Shown here: positions 16,105 through 23,778 of the stretch, in pieces
Position numbering within the stretch: position 1 is the first letter of the stretch
How the letters are laid out: every line of letters begins with the position of its first letter
Source: Peribacillus sp. FSL P2-0133
GTDB lineage: Bacteria > Bacillota > Bacilli > Bacillales > DSM-1321
Assembly (NCBI RefSeq): GCF_037975445.1
Contig: NZ_CP150254.1
Location: 4,400,001-4,464,000, forward strand
Direction of reading: 5' to 3'
DNA length: 64,000 nucleotides
Program-made: the position numbers and the translations under genes
The notes under the pieces: generated by a model
Database searches by the model: none
Told to the model about the DNA's origin: nothing
The model's input: only the letters and a program-made list of their open reading frames with translations

Positions 16105-17298
16105 TCACCAAACGAATAACCCAACGACCATGGCACTCAGCAAGGAAACAGCCATCCCGCTAACCAGCAGTTTCCAAACATTCCTTCCGATAATGTTCGA
16201 TTTCTCATCATTGAGGATGGAATTGAATGTTCCATAAATCATGCCCACTGTACTGAAGTTGGCAAATGACGTCAGATAAGTGACAGCCACTGCAACTGTA
16301 TGCGGAGGCAGTGTACTGACTTTATCTTTTAAATCGAGCAAGGCAACGAACTCATTTGTGGCAAGCTTGATTCCCATCAATTGAGCGACGTACATGGCAT
16401 CATGTCCAGATAGTCCAAGCAGGAATGCAAATGGACTAAAAATGACAGAGAAAATCTTTTGAATGGTCAAACCATCCACAAAGAAACCGAAAATGCCGTT
16501 TACGCTGGCCGTTAAGGCCACATAGCCGATAACCATTGCCATGATGACGAAGACCATTTTGGCCCCGACAAGCATACTGTTGGAAATGGTGGAAAAGAAA
16601 TCTTTACGTTCCTCTTTAGAAGGTACATAAACGACGTCTTCCTCTTTACTGACGTCGACGGGATTCAGCATGTTTGCTATCAGCAAGGCATTTAAGCAGT
16701 TCAAAGGTATCGCTACAAAAACATAGGTTGCCGGTACCATGGACAGGTAGGCTCCAATGATTGAACCACTGATGCTGCTCATGCTCATGATTCCAAATGT
16801 CAAAAGACGCTGATCCTTAATCGCACTGAGCTGCATGCGGAGAACGGCAAGTGCCTCGGTATTCCCTAGGAACATCATCTGAATCGAAAAGAAACTCTCA
16901 AGTTTTGGCAAACCGGATACTTTTGAGATGAGCCATCCCACTTTATCAATGATCCAGGTAAGTATACCGAAATACGTTAAAACATCAAAAAACGTGATAA
17001 TGAAGATAATTGGCATCAATGCGCTGAAAAAGAAATCCACTTGTTCATTTGCCATAAGTGAAGGAAAGACAAAAGAAATCCCTTCATTCGCACATTCAAT
17101 CAACCAGGTGAAGAATGAAGCGATCAGATTGATGACCCATGCCCCAATTTTAGTGGATAACATGAACCATGTGATAAGTAATTCGAGAACCAACAAGGTA
17201 AGAATGGCTTTCCACTTAACGTTCCTTTTATTAGGTGAACAAAGGTAAACGATGCCCATTACAACCAAAACACCTAGTATATTCAATAAGAAATACAT
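16105..17298 (-). CDS. nupG: Purine nucleoside transporter NupG (CNT family)
   Basis: A 397-aa concentrative nucleoside transporter that imports nucleosides with H+ or Na+. Family features seen: Nucleos_tra2 N-region (ILGVLVVMGIVYLCSPNKRNVKWKAI), MMFLGNTEALAVLR, the gate-like SMSSISGSIIGAY and VPATYVFVAIPLNCLNALLIANML, and a C-terminal LTSFANFSTVGMIYGTFNS. Start 17298 (MYFLLNI) has AAGGGGATG in front; the upstream in-frame ATG does not. B. subtilis NupG (YxjA) also has 397 aa and is controlled by a guanine riboswitch, exactly as here. Guanosine/inosine uptake is therefore the likely job. Confidence 0.93.
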   Translation of the reverse strand: MYFLLNILGVLVVMGIVYLCSPNKRNVKWKAILTLLVLELLITWFMLSTKIGAWVINLIASFFTWLIECANEGISFVFPSLMANEQVDFFFSALMPIIFIITFFDVLTYFGILTWIIDKVGWLISKVSGLPKLESFFSIQMMFLGNTEALAVLRMQLSAIKDQRLLTFGIMSMSSISGSIIGAYLSMVPATYVFVAIPLNCLNALLIANMLNPVDVSKEEDVVYVPSKEERKDFFSTISNSMLVGAKMVFVIMAMVIGYVALTASVNGIFGFFVDGLTIQKIFSVIFSPFAFLLGLSGHDAMYVAQLMGIKLATNEFVALLDLKDKVSTLPPHTVAVAVTYLTSFANFSTVGMIYGTFNSILNDEKSNIIGRNVWKLLVSGMAVSLLSAMVVGLFVW

Positions 17299-17346
17299 GC
17301 TTTCATCCCCTTTGGTTTTATTATTTCCCATTCATTTTTTTTATAT

Positions 17347-17406
17347 AAAAAGCCCTCACCTTTTTACACTTTCAGCCGCAGGAAGAAAGTGTGAAAAAGT
17401 AAGAGC
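17347..17406 (-). terminator. Leader terminator of the nupG riboswitch
   Basis: A 22-bp stem with one mismatch (GCTCTTAC.. paired with ..GTGAGGGC on the minus strand), followed by five T. It lies between the purine aptamer and nupG and is the off-state hairpin. Confidence 0.9.
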
Positions 17407-17485
17407 CTTTATTGAAACGTTTTGTGGATCAAGCCTCTTCAAGCGAACCAACATAAACCTATTCATCTCTTCTATTTTCATACTT

Positions 17486-17553
17486 CCTTGTAGTCCGGCA
17501 TTACGGCTGCCAGGTAGAAACTATCAGACCATCATCACTGATATTATACAAGG
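17486..17553 (-). promoter_or_regulatory. Purine (guanine-class) riboswitch
   Basis: On the minus strand the aptamer shows P1 CCTTGTA/TACAAGG, the core TATAAT segment, the L2/P2 region TCAG...CTGATA, the J2/3 signature GTTTCTACC, and P3 ending GACTAC. The specificity nucleotide before TAC is C, as in guanine/hypoxanthine sensors (U in adenine sensors). It precedes a terminator and nupG, giving purine-dependent repression of nucleoside uptake. Confidence 0.93.
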
Positions 17554-17791
17554 ATATTTTTTAAATAAATTTCTCAGGAAAGATATCATTTTAAATCAGT
17601 TTATTTTTAATTACAATACGTTTCAAAGTTGTTATATTAATATAAATTTTTCGAAAACAGTCAAGAAAGTCTCCAAGGGGCCAATGTTGGGTAATACTAA
17701 TGAAGGGGCTGGCTTAAACCCTCCCAGTTGTTTCAATTCACCATATTAACCACTACATCTCCTTTACAGGAAATAAGGACGTGAATTTTTT

Positions 17792-18496
17792 GTGGATTTT
17801 TTTAATAGCCAGGAAAGTCTTACTGCAATTCAGTGGACTTTAAGAGCCATTATATCCTTCTTCTTCTTAATTTTTTTGGTTAAATTGATGGGGCAACGAT
17901 CCATTTCCCAGTTAAGATTACTTGATTTCATAATGGCATTAATTATTGGGAATATTCTTGCCCACCCTTTGTCTGATGAACAGTTAGGTTTGAAGGGCTC
18001 AATGATCACGGCCTTTGCATTAGTCATCTTATATATAATTAGTGTGTTTACGAGCCTTAAGTGGGGCAAACTCCGAAGTTTTTTTGACTCCGACCCCTTT
18101 CCGCTTATCGAAAATGGACAAATCATTTACAAAAGTCTAGCAAGGGCCCGAATCTCCATCGATGATTTATTATCGGAATTAAGAAAAGAAAAGGTCGAAG
18201 ATATTCAAAAGGTATCCCTTGCACTATGGGAACCGGGTGGTACCATTTCATTGTTTCTATTCCCTCAATATGAAGCAGTAACACCAGCAGATATGCACCT
18301 AGCAACAACTGCCTTCAATTTTCCTAAAACGATCATTAAAGAGGGGAAGATTGATTCTAAAGAATTAAATCGGGGAGGTAAAGACGAAGAATGGCTGAAA
18401 AAAAAAATCAAAACAACATATAATTCCGACGTGAACGATATTTTATTAGCAACTCTTGATAATAACGATAACCTAAAGGTCTTTTTCTACAAATAG
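17792..18496 (+). CDS. DUF421 membrane protein (YetF/YdfR-like)
   Basis: A 234-aa protein with three N-terminal TM helices (residues about 14-34, 44-58 and 68-86) that include the conserved LVKLMGQRSISQL segment. The soluble C-terminal domain has FPLIENGQIIYKSLARARIS and ELRKEKVEDIQKVSLALWEPGG. This matches DUF421 proteins such as YetF, which are involved in spore development or envelope biology. GTG 17792 is used; AAGGACGTG lies about 11 nt upstream, so the site is weak. Transcribed away from nupG and ending at a large hairpin. Molecular function unknown. Confidence 0.88.
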   Translation: MDFFNSQESLTAIQWTLRAIISFFFLIFLVKLMGQRSISQLRLLDFIMALIIGNILAHPLSDEQLGLKGSMITAFALVILYIISVFTSLKWGKLRSFFDSDPFPLIENGQIIYKSLARARISIDDLLSELRKEKVEDIQKVSLALWEPGGTISLFLFPQYEAVTPADMHLATTAFNFPKTIIKEGKIDSKELNRGGKDEEWLKKKIKTTYNSDVNDILLATLDNNDNLKVFFYK

Positions 18497-18517
18497 TTAC
18501 TCGTTTGCAGCCAAAAT

Positions 18518-18590
18518 AAAATCCCCTCAAGCATTGTGTAAAGCCTACTTATGACTGTAGGCTTATAACACGTCAACTTAAAGGGGATTT
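18518..18590. terminator. Large two-tier bidirectional terminator
   Basis: Outer stem AAATCCCCT/AGGGGATTT encloses an inner stem AAGCCTAC/GTAGGCTT extended by GTGT/ACAC. It lies between convergent DUF421 and esterase genes. Confidence 0.75.
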
Positions 18591-18603
18591 ATTAACTCGC
18601 TTA

Positions 18604-19350
18604 TTACTCCGACCAATTCAATGTATTCAAGAACTTATAAACATCTTCATACACTTGATTACGTTCCTTACCCAATGTGATGATATGACCTGATTTTTCA
18701 TACCATATCAAGTGTTTATGCTGCGTATCGACTTCATTGAAAATCGCTGTAGCACTCTCCGTATAGTCGGGATCATCCAAACGCCCTTGTAAAACAAGAG
18801 TTGGTGATGTGATTAAATCTAAATCTTCACCTGTCTCATTTATAATATTCAACACATCTTTTAGTTGAGGCATAGGCTCTTCTGCCAGCAGCTTCACTTC
18901 CGCAGCAATTTGGTCTGCATCTTTGCCCTCAAACTTCTTATAAGCCTGTGCATAATTGAGCAAGCGGTTCTTTTGTCGATCGATACTTTTTCCTTGCGTC
19001 GGAGCGCACATTGAAACCACCCCTGTTACAGGCAATTCAATTCCCACTTTTAATGAGAAAACTCCTCCTAAAGAAATTCCTACAACAGCAATTTCCTCAT
19101 AGCCTTCCTCTTTAAGGAATTGATAACCATCAACTACGTCTTTCCACCATTCCTTTGGACCTGTTTTTGCAAGTTCCTCGGCTGATACTCCGTGCCCACT
19201 ATAAAGAGGTCCATGGCAAGTATAGTCGAGATCATTCAAGTATTTTCCTAATTTCTTCATATCTCCTGTACTTCCGGTAAACCCGTGAAGTAAAAGAACA
19301 GCTCTTTTTCCACCTCTGTATGTGAATGATTCAGGTGCTTTCACTTTCAT
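18604..19350 (-). CDS. Carboxylesterase (Est30/YvaK-like alpha/beta hydrolase)
   Basis: A 248-aa alpha/beta hydrolase that cleaves short-chain carboxyl esters. The oxyanion-hole motif LLLHGFTGS lies at about residues 19-27, the nucleophile elbow GISLGG puts Ser at about residue 94, the acid Asp is in the VLQGRLDDPDY region, and the catalytic His is in EKSGHIITL near residue 224. This is the layout of Geobacillus Est30 and B. subtilis YvaK. ATG 19350 has AAGGTC in front. It sits alone and converges with the DUF421 gene. Confidence 0.93.
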   Translation of the reverse strand: MKVKAPESFTYRGGKRAVLLLHGFTGSTGDMKKLGKYLNDLDYTCHGPLYSGHGVSAEELAKTGPKEWWKDVVDGYQFLKEEGYEEIAVVGISLGGVFSLKVGIELPVTGVVSMCAPTQGKSIDRQKNRLLNYAQAYKKFEGKDADQIAAEVKLLAEEPMPQLKDVLNIINETGEDLDLITSPTLVLQGRLDDPDYTESATAIFNEVDTQHKHLIWYEKSGHIITLGKERNQVYEDVYKFLNTLNWSE

Positions 19351-19609
19351 CTATCTAGGACCTTCTTTCTTTGCTCTTGTTGATAAATAGAATCTATATG
19401 ATTTTCAAAAAAAAATCAATTAATACCCCTTGAGTAGTGATTCTTCTATCCTATTCCGAATTTTCATTAAAACAATTAAATCATGTATATAATATCCTTA
19501 CCACACTCTTCGCAACTCATCCGTTCCGAAGCACATTTTACTATGATTAAAATTATTTAGCAATCGTCATTTAACCATTTTTTTTAAGAAAAGTAAAATG
19601 CACCTTGTG

Positions 19610-19628
19610 ATACGATGTACAAACGTAT
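19610..19628. promoter_or_regulatory. Possible PadR autoregulatory site
   Basis: ATACG and CGTAT flank ATGTACAAA. The dyad lies about 35 bases before the PadR start and contains an ATGTAC step as seen in PadR operators. Weak evidence. Confidence 0.35.
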
Positions 19629-19661
19629 TACACTTTAAAAATGAAAAGGAGGAGAATTTAT

Positions 19662-19982
19662 TTGGATAAAGAATTAATGAAGGGAAGCATTGACCTCCTT
19701 TTGCTTTCACTTCTTTCACAAAAAAAGCTATACGGCTATGAAATCACGAAGATCCTGAAGGAAATGAGCATGGGCAAATATCAAATAAGTGAAGGCACCC
19801 TCTACTCCGCCCTTAAACGATTAGAAAAAAAAGAATTCATAACAGGCCATTGGAAAGAGTCAGAATCAAGCCGCAGGAAATATTATCATGTCACCGAAAA
19901 TGGACAAACCGAACTTGAACGGAAACGAGAATGCTTTTACTTCCTGGAAAAATTAGTCCAGAAAAGCGCAGAGCAATTCTAA
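19662..19982 (+). CDS. PadR-family transcriptional regulator
   Basis: A 106-aa PadR winged-helix regulator. It has the signature MKGSIDLLLLSLLSQKKLYGYEI, then ISEGTLYSALKRLEKKEFI and the wing SSRRKYYHVTENG, followed by a short C-terminal dimerisation helix (PadR-s2 subfamily). TTG 19662 is the likely start because AAAGGAGGAG lies 6 nt before it; ATG 19641 would overlap that site. Such proteins usually repress an adjacent transporter or membrane protein gene, yet none is next to it: the repeat array follows. The target is therefore unknown. Confidence 0.88.
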   Translation: MDKELMKGSIDLLLLSLLSQKKLYGYEITKILKEMSMGKYQISEGTLYSALKRLEKKEFITGHWKESESSRRKYYHVTENGQTELERKRECFYFLEKLVQKSAEQF

Positions 19983-19987
19983 ACAAA

Positions 19988-20035
19988 ATAAAAAGCTCCC
20001 TGCACCCATTATTGGAAATGTGCAGGAAGCTTTTT
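19988..20035 (+). terminator. Terminator downstream of padR
   Basis: AAAAAGCTCCCTGCAC pairs with GTGCAGGAAGCTTTTTTT across a 14-nt loop, then T run. Confidence 0.88.
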
Positions 20036-20039
20036 TTGC

Positions 20040-21545
20040 TGTTTACTCGTGAGTTTGGAGCGAATACTAGTGCAAAGAGTATTACTCATAGAATGTAGTA
20101 GTAAACTCATGAATTATGAGCGTTTACTCGAGAGTATGGGCTATTTACTTGTGAGTTTCGCACTTTTACTCGTGAGTTTCACACTTTTACTCGTGAGTTT
20201 TGCTGTTTTACTCGTAAATTGGTGCCGCACTCAGAATATCGCATCGTTTACTCGTGAGTTTTGCACTTTTACTCGTGAGTTTTGCTGTTTTACTCGTGAG
20301 TTTTGCTGTTTTACTCGTGAGTTTTGCACTTTTACTCGTGAGTTTGCGCTATTTACTCGTAAATTGGTGCCGCACTCATGATTTCGCACCGTTTACTCGT
20401 GAATTTCACACTTTTACTCGTGAGTTTGCGCTATTTACTCGTAAATTGGTGCCGCACTCAGAATATCGCACCGTTTACTTGTGAGTTTCGCACTTTTACT
20501 CGTGAATTTGCGCTATTTACTCGTAAATTGGTGCTGCACTCAGAATATCGCACCGTTTACTCGTGAAATTCACACTTTTACTCGTGAGTTTTGCTGTTTT
20601 ACTCGTGAGTTTTGCACTTTTACTCGTGAGTTTTGCTGTTTTACTCGTAAATTGGTGCCGCACTCAGAATATCGCATCGTTTACTCGTGAGTTTTGCACT
20701 TTTACTCGTGAGTTTTGCACTTTTACTCGTGAGTTTTGCACTTTTACTCGTGAGTTTTGCTGTTTTACTCGTAAATTGGTGCTGTACTCAGAATATCGCA
20801 TCGTTTACTCGTGAATTTCACACTTTTACTCGTGAGTTTTGCACTTTTACTCGTGAGTTTGCGCTATTTACTCGTAAATTGGTGCTGCACTAATGATTTC
20901 GCACCGTTTACTCGTGAGTTTCGCACTTTTACTTGTGAATTTTCTCTATTTACTCGTAAATTGGTGCTGTACTCAGAATATCGCACCGTTTACTCGTGAA
21001 ATTCACACTTTTACTCGTGAGTTTTGCTGTTTTACTCGTGAGTTTTGCACTTTTACTCGTGAGTTTCGCACTTTTACTTGTGAATTTGCGCTATTTACTC
21101 GTGAGTCTCGCACTTTTACTCGTGAGTCTCGCACTTTTACTCGTGAGTCTCGCACTTTTACTCGTGAATTTCGCACTTTTACTTGTGAATTTTCTCTATT
21201 TACTCGTAAATTGGTGCTGTACTCAGAATATCGCACCGTTTACTCGTGAAATTCACACTTTTACTCGTGAGTTTTGCTGTTTTACTCGTGAGTTTTGCAT
21301 TTTTACTCGTGAGTTTGCGCTATTTACTCGTAAATTGGTGCTGCACTAATGATTTCGCACCTTTTACTCGTGAGTTTAGCACTTTTACTCGTGAATTTCG
21401 CACTTTTACTCGTGAATTTCACACTTTTACTCGTGAGTTTTGCTGTTTTACTCGTGAGTTTCGCACTTTTACTTGTGAATTTTCTCTATTTACTCGTAAA
21501 TTGGTGCTGTACTCAGAATATCGCACCTTTTACTCGTGAGTTACT
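20040..21545 (+). repeat. 1.5-kb array of degenerate 21-nt repeats
   Basis: The core ACTCGTGAGTTT recurs every 21 nt with a 9-nt variable part (for example TGCACTTTT or TGCTGTTTT), about 70 units in all. Roughly every 80-250 bases a divergent unit TAAATTGGTGC appears, followed by ACTCAGAATATCGCACCG; there are about 11 of these, and that pair is 40 rather than 42 nt. Because 21 is a multiple of three, all forward frames stay open and read as LLVSFAL- or FTREFCT-type repeats, which I consider spurious: no ribosome binding sites and no preferred frame. The array ends just before the terminator at 21557. Confidence 0.92.
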
Positions 21546-21556
21546 CCATTCACGCA

Positions 21557-21584
21557 AAAAAAGGACCTAATTAGGTCCTTTTTT
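21557..21584. terminator. Palindromic bidirectional terminator
   Basis: AAAAAGGACCTAA mirrored exactly by its complement, with A and T runs. It overlaps the end of the small cysteine-protein gene on the minus strand. Confidence 0.85.
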
Positions 21585-21716
21585 GTCTATTCCTTTATGC
21601 TTGCGATAATTGGCGCAGGAGAGCTTCATACATTCCCCTTGAACATGCGGGCCATATTTTTCACGAAAGGCCTCGAGGCAATAGCATTTATCTTGTTCTT
21701 TTTTGGTTCCATCCAT
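21567..21716 (-). CDS. 49-aa cysteine-containing small protein
   Basis: From ATG 21716 the product starts MDGTKKEQDKCYCLEAFREK, continues with YGPHVQGECMKLSCANYRKH and ends GIDKKGPN before TAG. Four cysteines (CYC, then C and C) could hold a metal or disulfides. AGGAGGG lies 10 nt upstream; an ATG three codons earlier would touch it. The gene is 20 bases downstream of the VUT transporter gene on the same strand, so it may belong to that preQ1-controlled transcript. The family is not recognised. Confidence 0.65.
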   Translation of the reverse strand: MDGTKKEQDKCYCLEAFREKYGPHVQGECMKLSCANYRKHKGIDKKGPN

Positions 21717-21736
21717 CGAGTGCATCCCTCCTAGCT

Positions 21737-22279
21737 TTAACTGGAGACTACACGTTTCTCCAGTTCTACATTGATTCGTCCCAACAGTATGGCACCAATT
21801 GACTGAATGATCGTTTTAACGATGATTTGGCCGATGACCGCAGCTGGTACTGCTTCCCATGGCAATATATTGGCACCCAACGGACTTAGGCCAATCACGA
21901 CAAATATCACCGAATCGAAAAATCCTCCAACGATTCCGCTGTAAAACACCCTCCAACTCATCGGGAGTTTTAAACGGGTATAAATTTCCGTATCCGCTGT
22001 TTCTGCGACCACGAACGATAATGCGGAAGCAAATACGATCAATAACGTATCCCCTAATAAGAATGATACACACGCAGATAAAATAAGTGCAGTGACGATA
22101 CATATATAGGTCTTCGTGCGGCCGAATTTATTCTGGACCAGATCTCGAAAGATGAAGGTTCCCCCAATGAGCAATGTACCCATCGGAATGATGAACATGC
22201 CAAAATGCAATGGCGCAAAAGCTGCTGTAACCACATTCGCCGTGATGATGGATACTAAATACAATAAAATTCTTAACAT
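21737..22279 (-). CDS. VUT-family queuosine precursor transporter (DUF165, YpdP/YhhQ-like)
   Basis: A 180-aa membrane protein with five to six hydrophobic helices. It is of the vitamin uptake transporter (VUT) type that imports preQ0/preQ1 or queuine. Typical pieces are FRDLVQNKFGRTKT after TM2 and the conserved AETADTEIYTRLK followed by FFDSVIFVVIGLSP. ATG 22279 has AAGGAGAATC in front. A preQ1-I riboswitch with terminator lies immediately upstream, which directly supports a queuosine-precursor substrate. Unlinked to queC by about 5 kb of other genes, yet under the same regulator type. Confidence 0.9.
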   Translation of the reverse strand: MLRILLYLVSIITANVVTAAFAPLHFGMFIIPMGTLLIGGTFIFRDLVQNKFGRTKTYICIVTALILSACVSFLLGDTLLIVFASALSFVVAETADTEIYTRLKLPMSWRVFYSGIVGGFFDSVIFVVIGLSPLGANILPWEAVPAAVIGQIIVKTIIQSIGAILLGRINVELEKRVVSS

Positions 22280-22299
22280 TTCTTGATTCTCCTTATACA

Positions 22300-22368
22300 G
22301 AAAAAACAGCACCCTAAGAAAGAGCACTGTTCTCCTTAGTTTTTTTGAGAGGGTAGCTAGAACCTCTT
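22300..22368 (-). promoter_or_regulatory. preQ1-I riboswitch with terminator, upstream of the VUT transporter
   Basis: The minus strand reads AGAGGTTCTAGCTACCCTCT, then an A-rich tail and CTAAGGAG, the compact preQ1-I pseudoknot. It is followed by AACAGTGC/GTGCTGTT and a T run (22300-22331), the terminator. Expected outcome: preQ1 binding turns off the transporter. Confidence 0.93.
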
Positions 22369-22556
22369 CCGCCCGAGCGGATTATCATTTTCCTTATTTA
22401 TCGTAGCTTGAAAGCGATTGGAAATCAAGAAGTTTCCATATGGCCGATTTTTGTCGCAGAAAACTGCTTGACCGGCTGTATATGAAAAGCCGACAATGAT
22501 TGATAGAATAATGTTACGATCTTGATATGAGGTATAAAAACGCGAGGAGGAAAAAG

Positions 22557-23033
22557 ATGATGAAAAAACCATCGTTTGTTCATGTTATTTATATCGCAAC
22601 CCCACCAGAGAAGCTTTGGGAAGCCCTTACTAGCGGTGAAGTCACGAAGAAGTACCATTTTGGATGCCAAGTCCAGTCTGACTGGCAAGAAGGCTCAAGC
22701 GTTAAATATTTGCTGGAAGATGGGCGTATTACTGATCATGGTAAAGTACTCAAGTGTGAGCCGCTGCACCTGCTCTCGTTCACTTGGAACATGACAGGAG
22801 ACGAAACACCTCGCGAGCAGCCTACTCGTGTCACTTTTATACTGCAGACTATGGATGATTCGACTGTGAAGTTAACGCTTAGGCATGAGGAGCTTTTGGA
22901 GACGGATTTCGTATATGATGATAATACCTTTGAAGGCTTGAATAATGGATGGCCAGCGATTCTAAGTAACCTGAAGAGCTTGCTTGAAACTGGACGGACC
23001 CTGCCGCCAATAACAGTAGATCGGAATAATTAA
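22557..23033 (+). CDS. SRPBCC/AHSA1-domain protein
   Basis: A 158-aa protein of the START/Bet v1-like (AHSA1) fold. It opens with a typical FVHVIYIATPPEKLWEALTS and ends in a C-terminal helix (NNGWPAILSNLKSLLE). GDETPREQPTRVTFILQ fits the strand layout. These cavity proteins bind small hydrophobic ligands; many are stand-alone and uncharacterised. ATG 22557 (or the next codon ATG 22560) follows GAGGAGG. It sits directly upstream of a second SRPBCC gene, 47 bases apart, suggesting an operon. Confidence 0.85.
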   Translation: MMKKPSFVHVIYIATPPEKLWEALTSGEVTKKYHFGCQVQSDWQEGSSVKYLLEDGRITDHGKVLKCEPLHLLSFTWNMTGDETPREQPTRVTFILQTMDDSTVKLTLRHEELLETDFVYDDNTFEGLNNGWPAILSNLKSLLETGRTLPPITVDRNN

Positions 23034-23080
23034 GTGGTAGTGGAAAACTATAAAGACACAAAGAAAGAGAGTTGATAGTG

Positions 23081-23521
23081 ATGGATACGCAAATAATCAC
23101 GAAATTTAAAATAGTCAAACCAACCAATGAAGTGTTTGAAGCCATAGTGGACCCAGAAAGAATCGGGAATTTCTGGTTCTCATCGAGTTCTGAAAGATGG
23201 GAACAAGGCAGGACGCTTACATTGAGATATAACGAATACGATGCTGAAGTGGTTATTAATGTATTGGAAGTAGAGGAAAATAGGAAAATCGTGTTCTCAT
23301 GGGGAGGAAATGATCAAGAAACGATTGTTACAATTACACTAAAAGAGTTGGGTAAAATGAGTACAATTATTGAAGTGAACGAATCAGGTTTGAAAGAGGA
23401 CGACCCCGAATTGATAAATAAAATGATAGGACAAAAGGAAGGTTGGGTTTATACATTAACATGTTTAAAGGGTTATTTAGAAAATGGGGTTAATACTTTG
23501 AGAGCATCAATAATTTTTTAA
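23081..23521 (+). CDS. SRPBCC-domain protein
   Basis: A 146-aa second START-like protein. The start KFKIVKPTNEVFEAIVDPER, the central FWFSSSSERWEQG and the terminal helix (GWVYTLTCLKGYLENGVN) match the AHSA1-type fold. ATG 23081 is preferred over the upstream ATG 23072 because GAGAG lies about 9 nt before it. Tandem with the preceding SRPBCC gene but only distantly similar. Ligand and role are unknown. The last residues (NTLRASIIF) look like an ordinary variable tail. Confidence 0.85.
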   Translation: MDTQIITKFKIVKPTNEVFEAIVDPERIGNFWFSSSSERWEQGRTLTLRYNEYDAEVVINVLEVEENRKIVFSWGGNDQETIVTITLKELGKMSTIIEVNESGLKEDDPELINKMIGQKEGWVYTLTCLKGYLENGVNTLRASIIF

Positions 23522-23704
23522 TTCTTAAAAGGTGCTGGTTCAGATTAGAAAGATCACTAAAAATGCAGTTGGCCGTGCCTGACTCCCAGAACAATGGTAC
23601 TTAAGATTTTTAAGCATGTTGTGTCCTATTGATAAGTCTTACCTATTTCCTAATTCTGCATTTGTTAATCAAGGTCAAAGAAAGCATACGGGAGGAGACT
23701 TTAA

Positions 23705-23770
23705 ATGTTTCCGAGAAAAAACTCAAGGATGAATATCACCCTTGAGTTTTTTACTTTAGTTATGGTTTGA
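23705..23770 (+). other. Possible 21-codon leader-like or decayed ORF
   Basis: ATG 23705 stands 7 nt after a perfect GGAGGAG, but the frame closes after 21 codons (TGA 23768) and runs through the terminator hairpin at 23715-23752. The strong ribosome binding site is unexplained; it may mark a deleted gene. Confidence 0.3.
23715..23752. terminator. Terminator between SRPBCC and HD-domain genes
   Basis: AAAACTCAAGG/CCTTGAGTTTT stem with a 10-nt loop and flanking A and T runs; serves the convergent genes. Confidence 0.85.
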
Positions 23771-23778
23771 CACGAAAT

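Noticed and set aside
20040-21545. CRISPR array
   Set aside because: The unit is 21 nt with a 9-nt variable part; repeats are too short, the variable parts are reused, and there are no cas genes in the window.
20049-21570. Many overlapping reading frames in the repeat array that translate as LLVSFAL or FTREFCT repeats
   Set aside because: The 21-nt period keeps every forward frame open by arithmetic. There is no ribosome binding site, no preferred frame and frame shifts occur at each 40-nt pair, so these are shadows of a DNA repeat.
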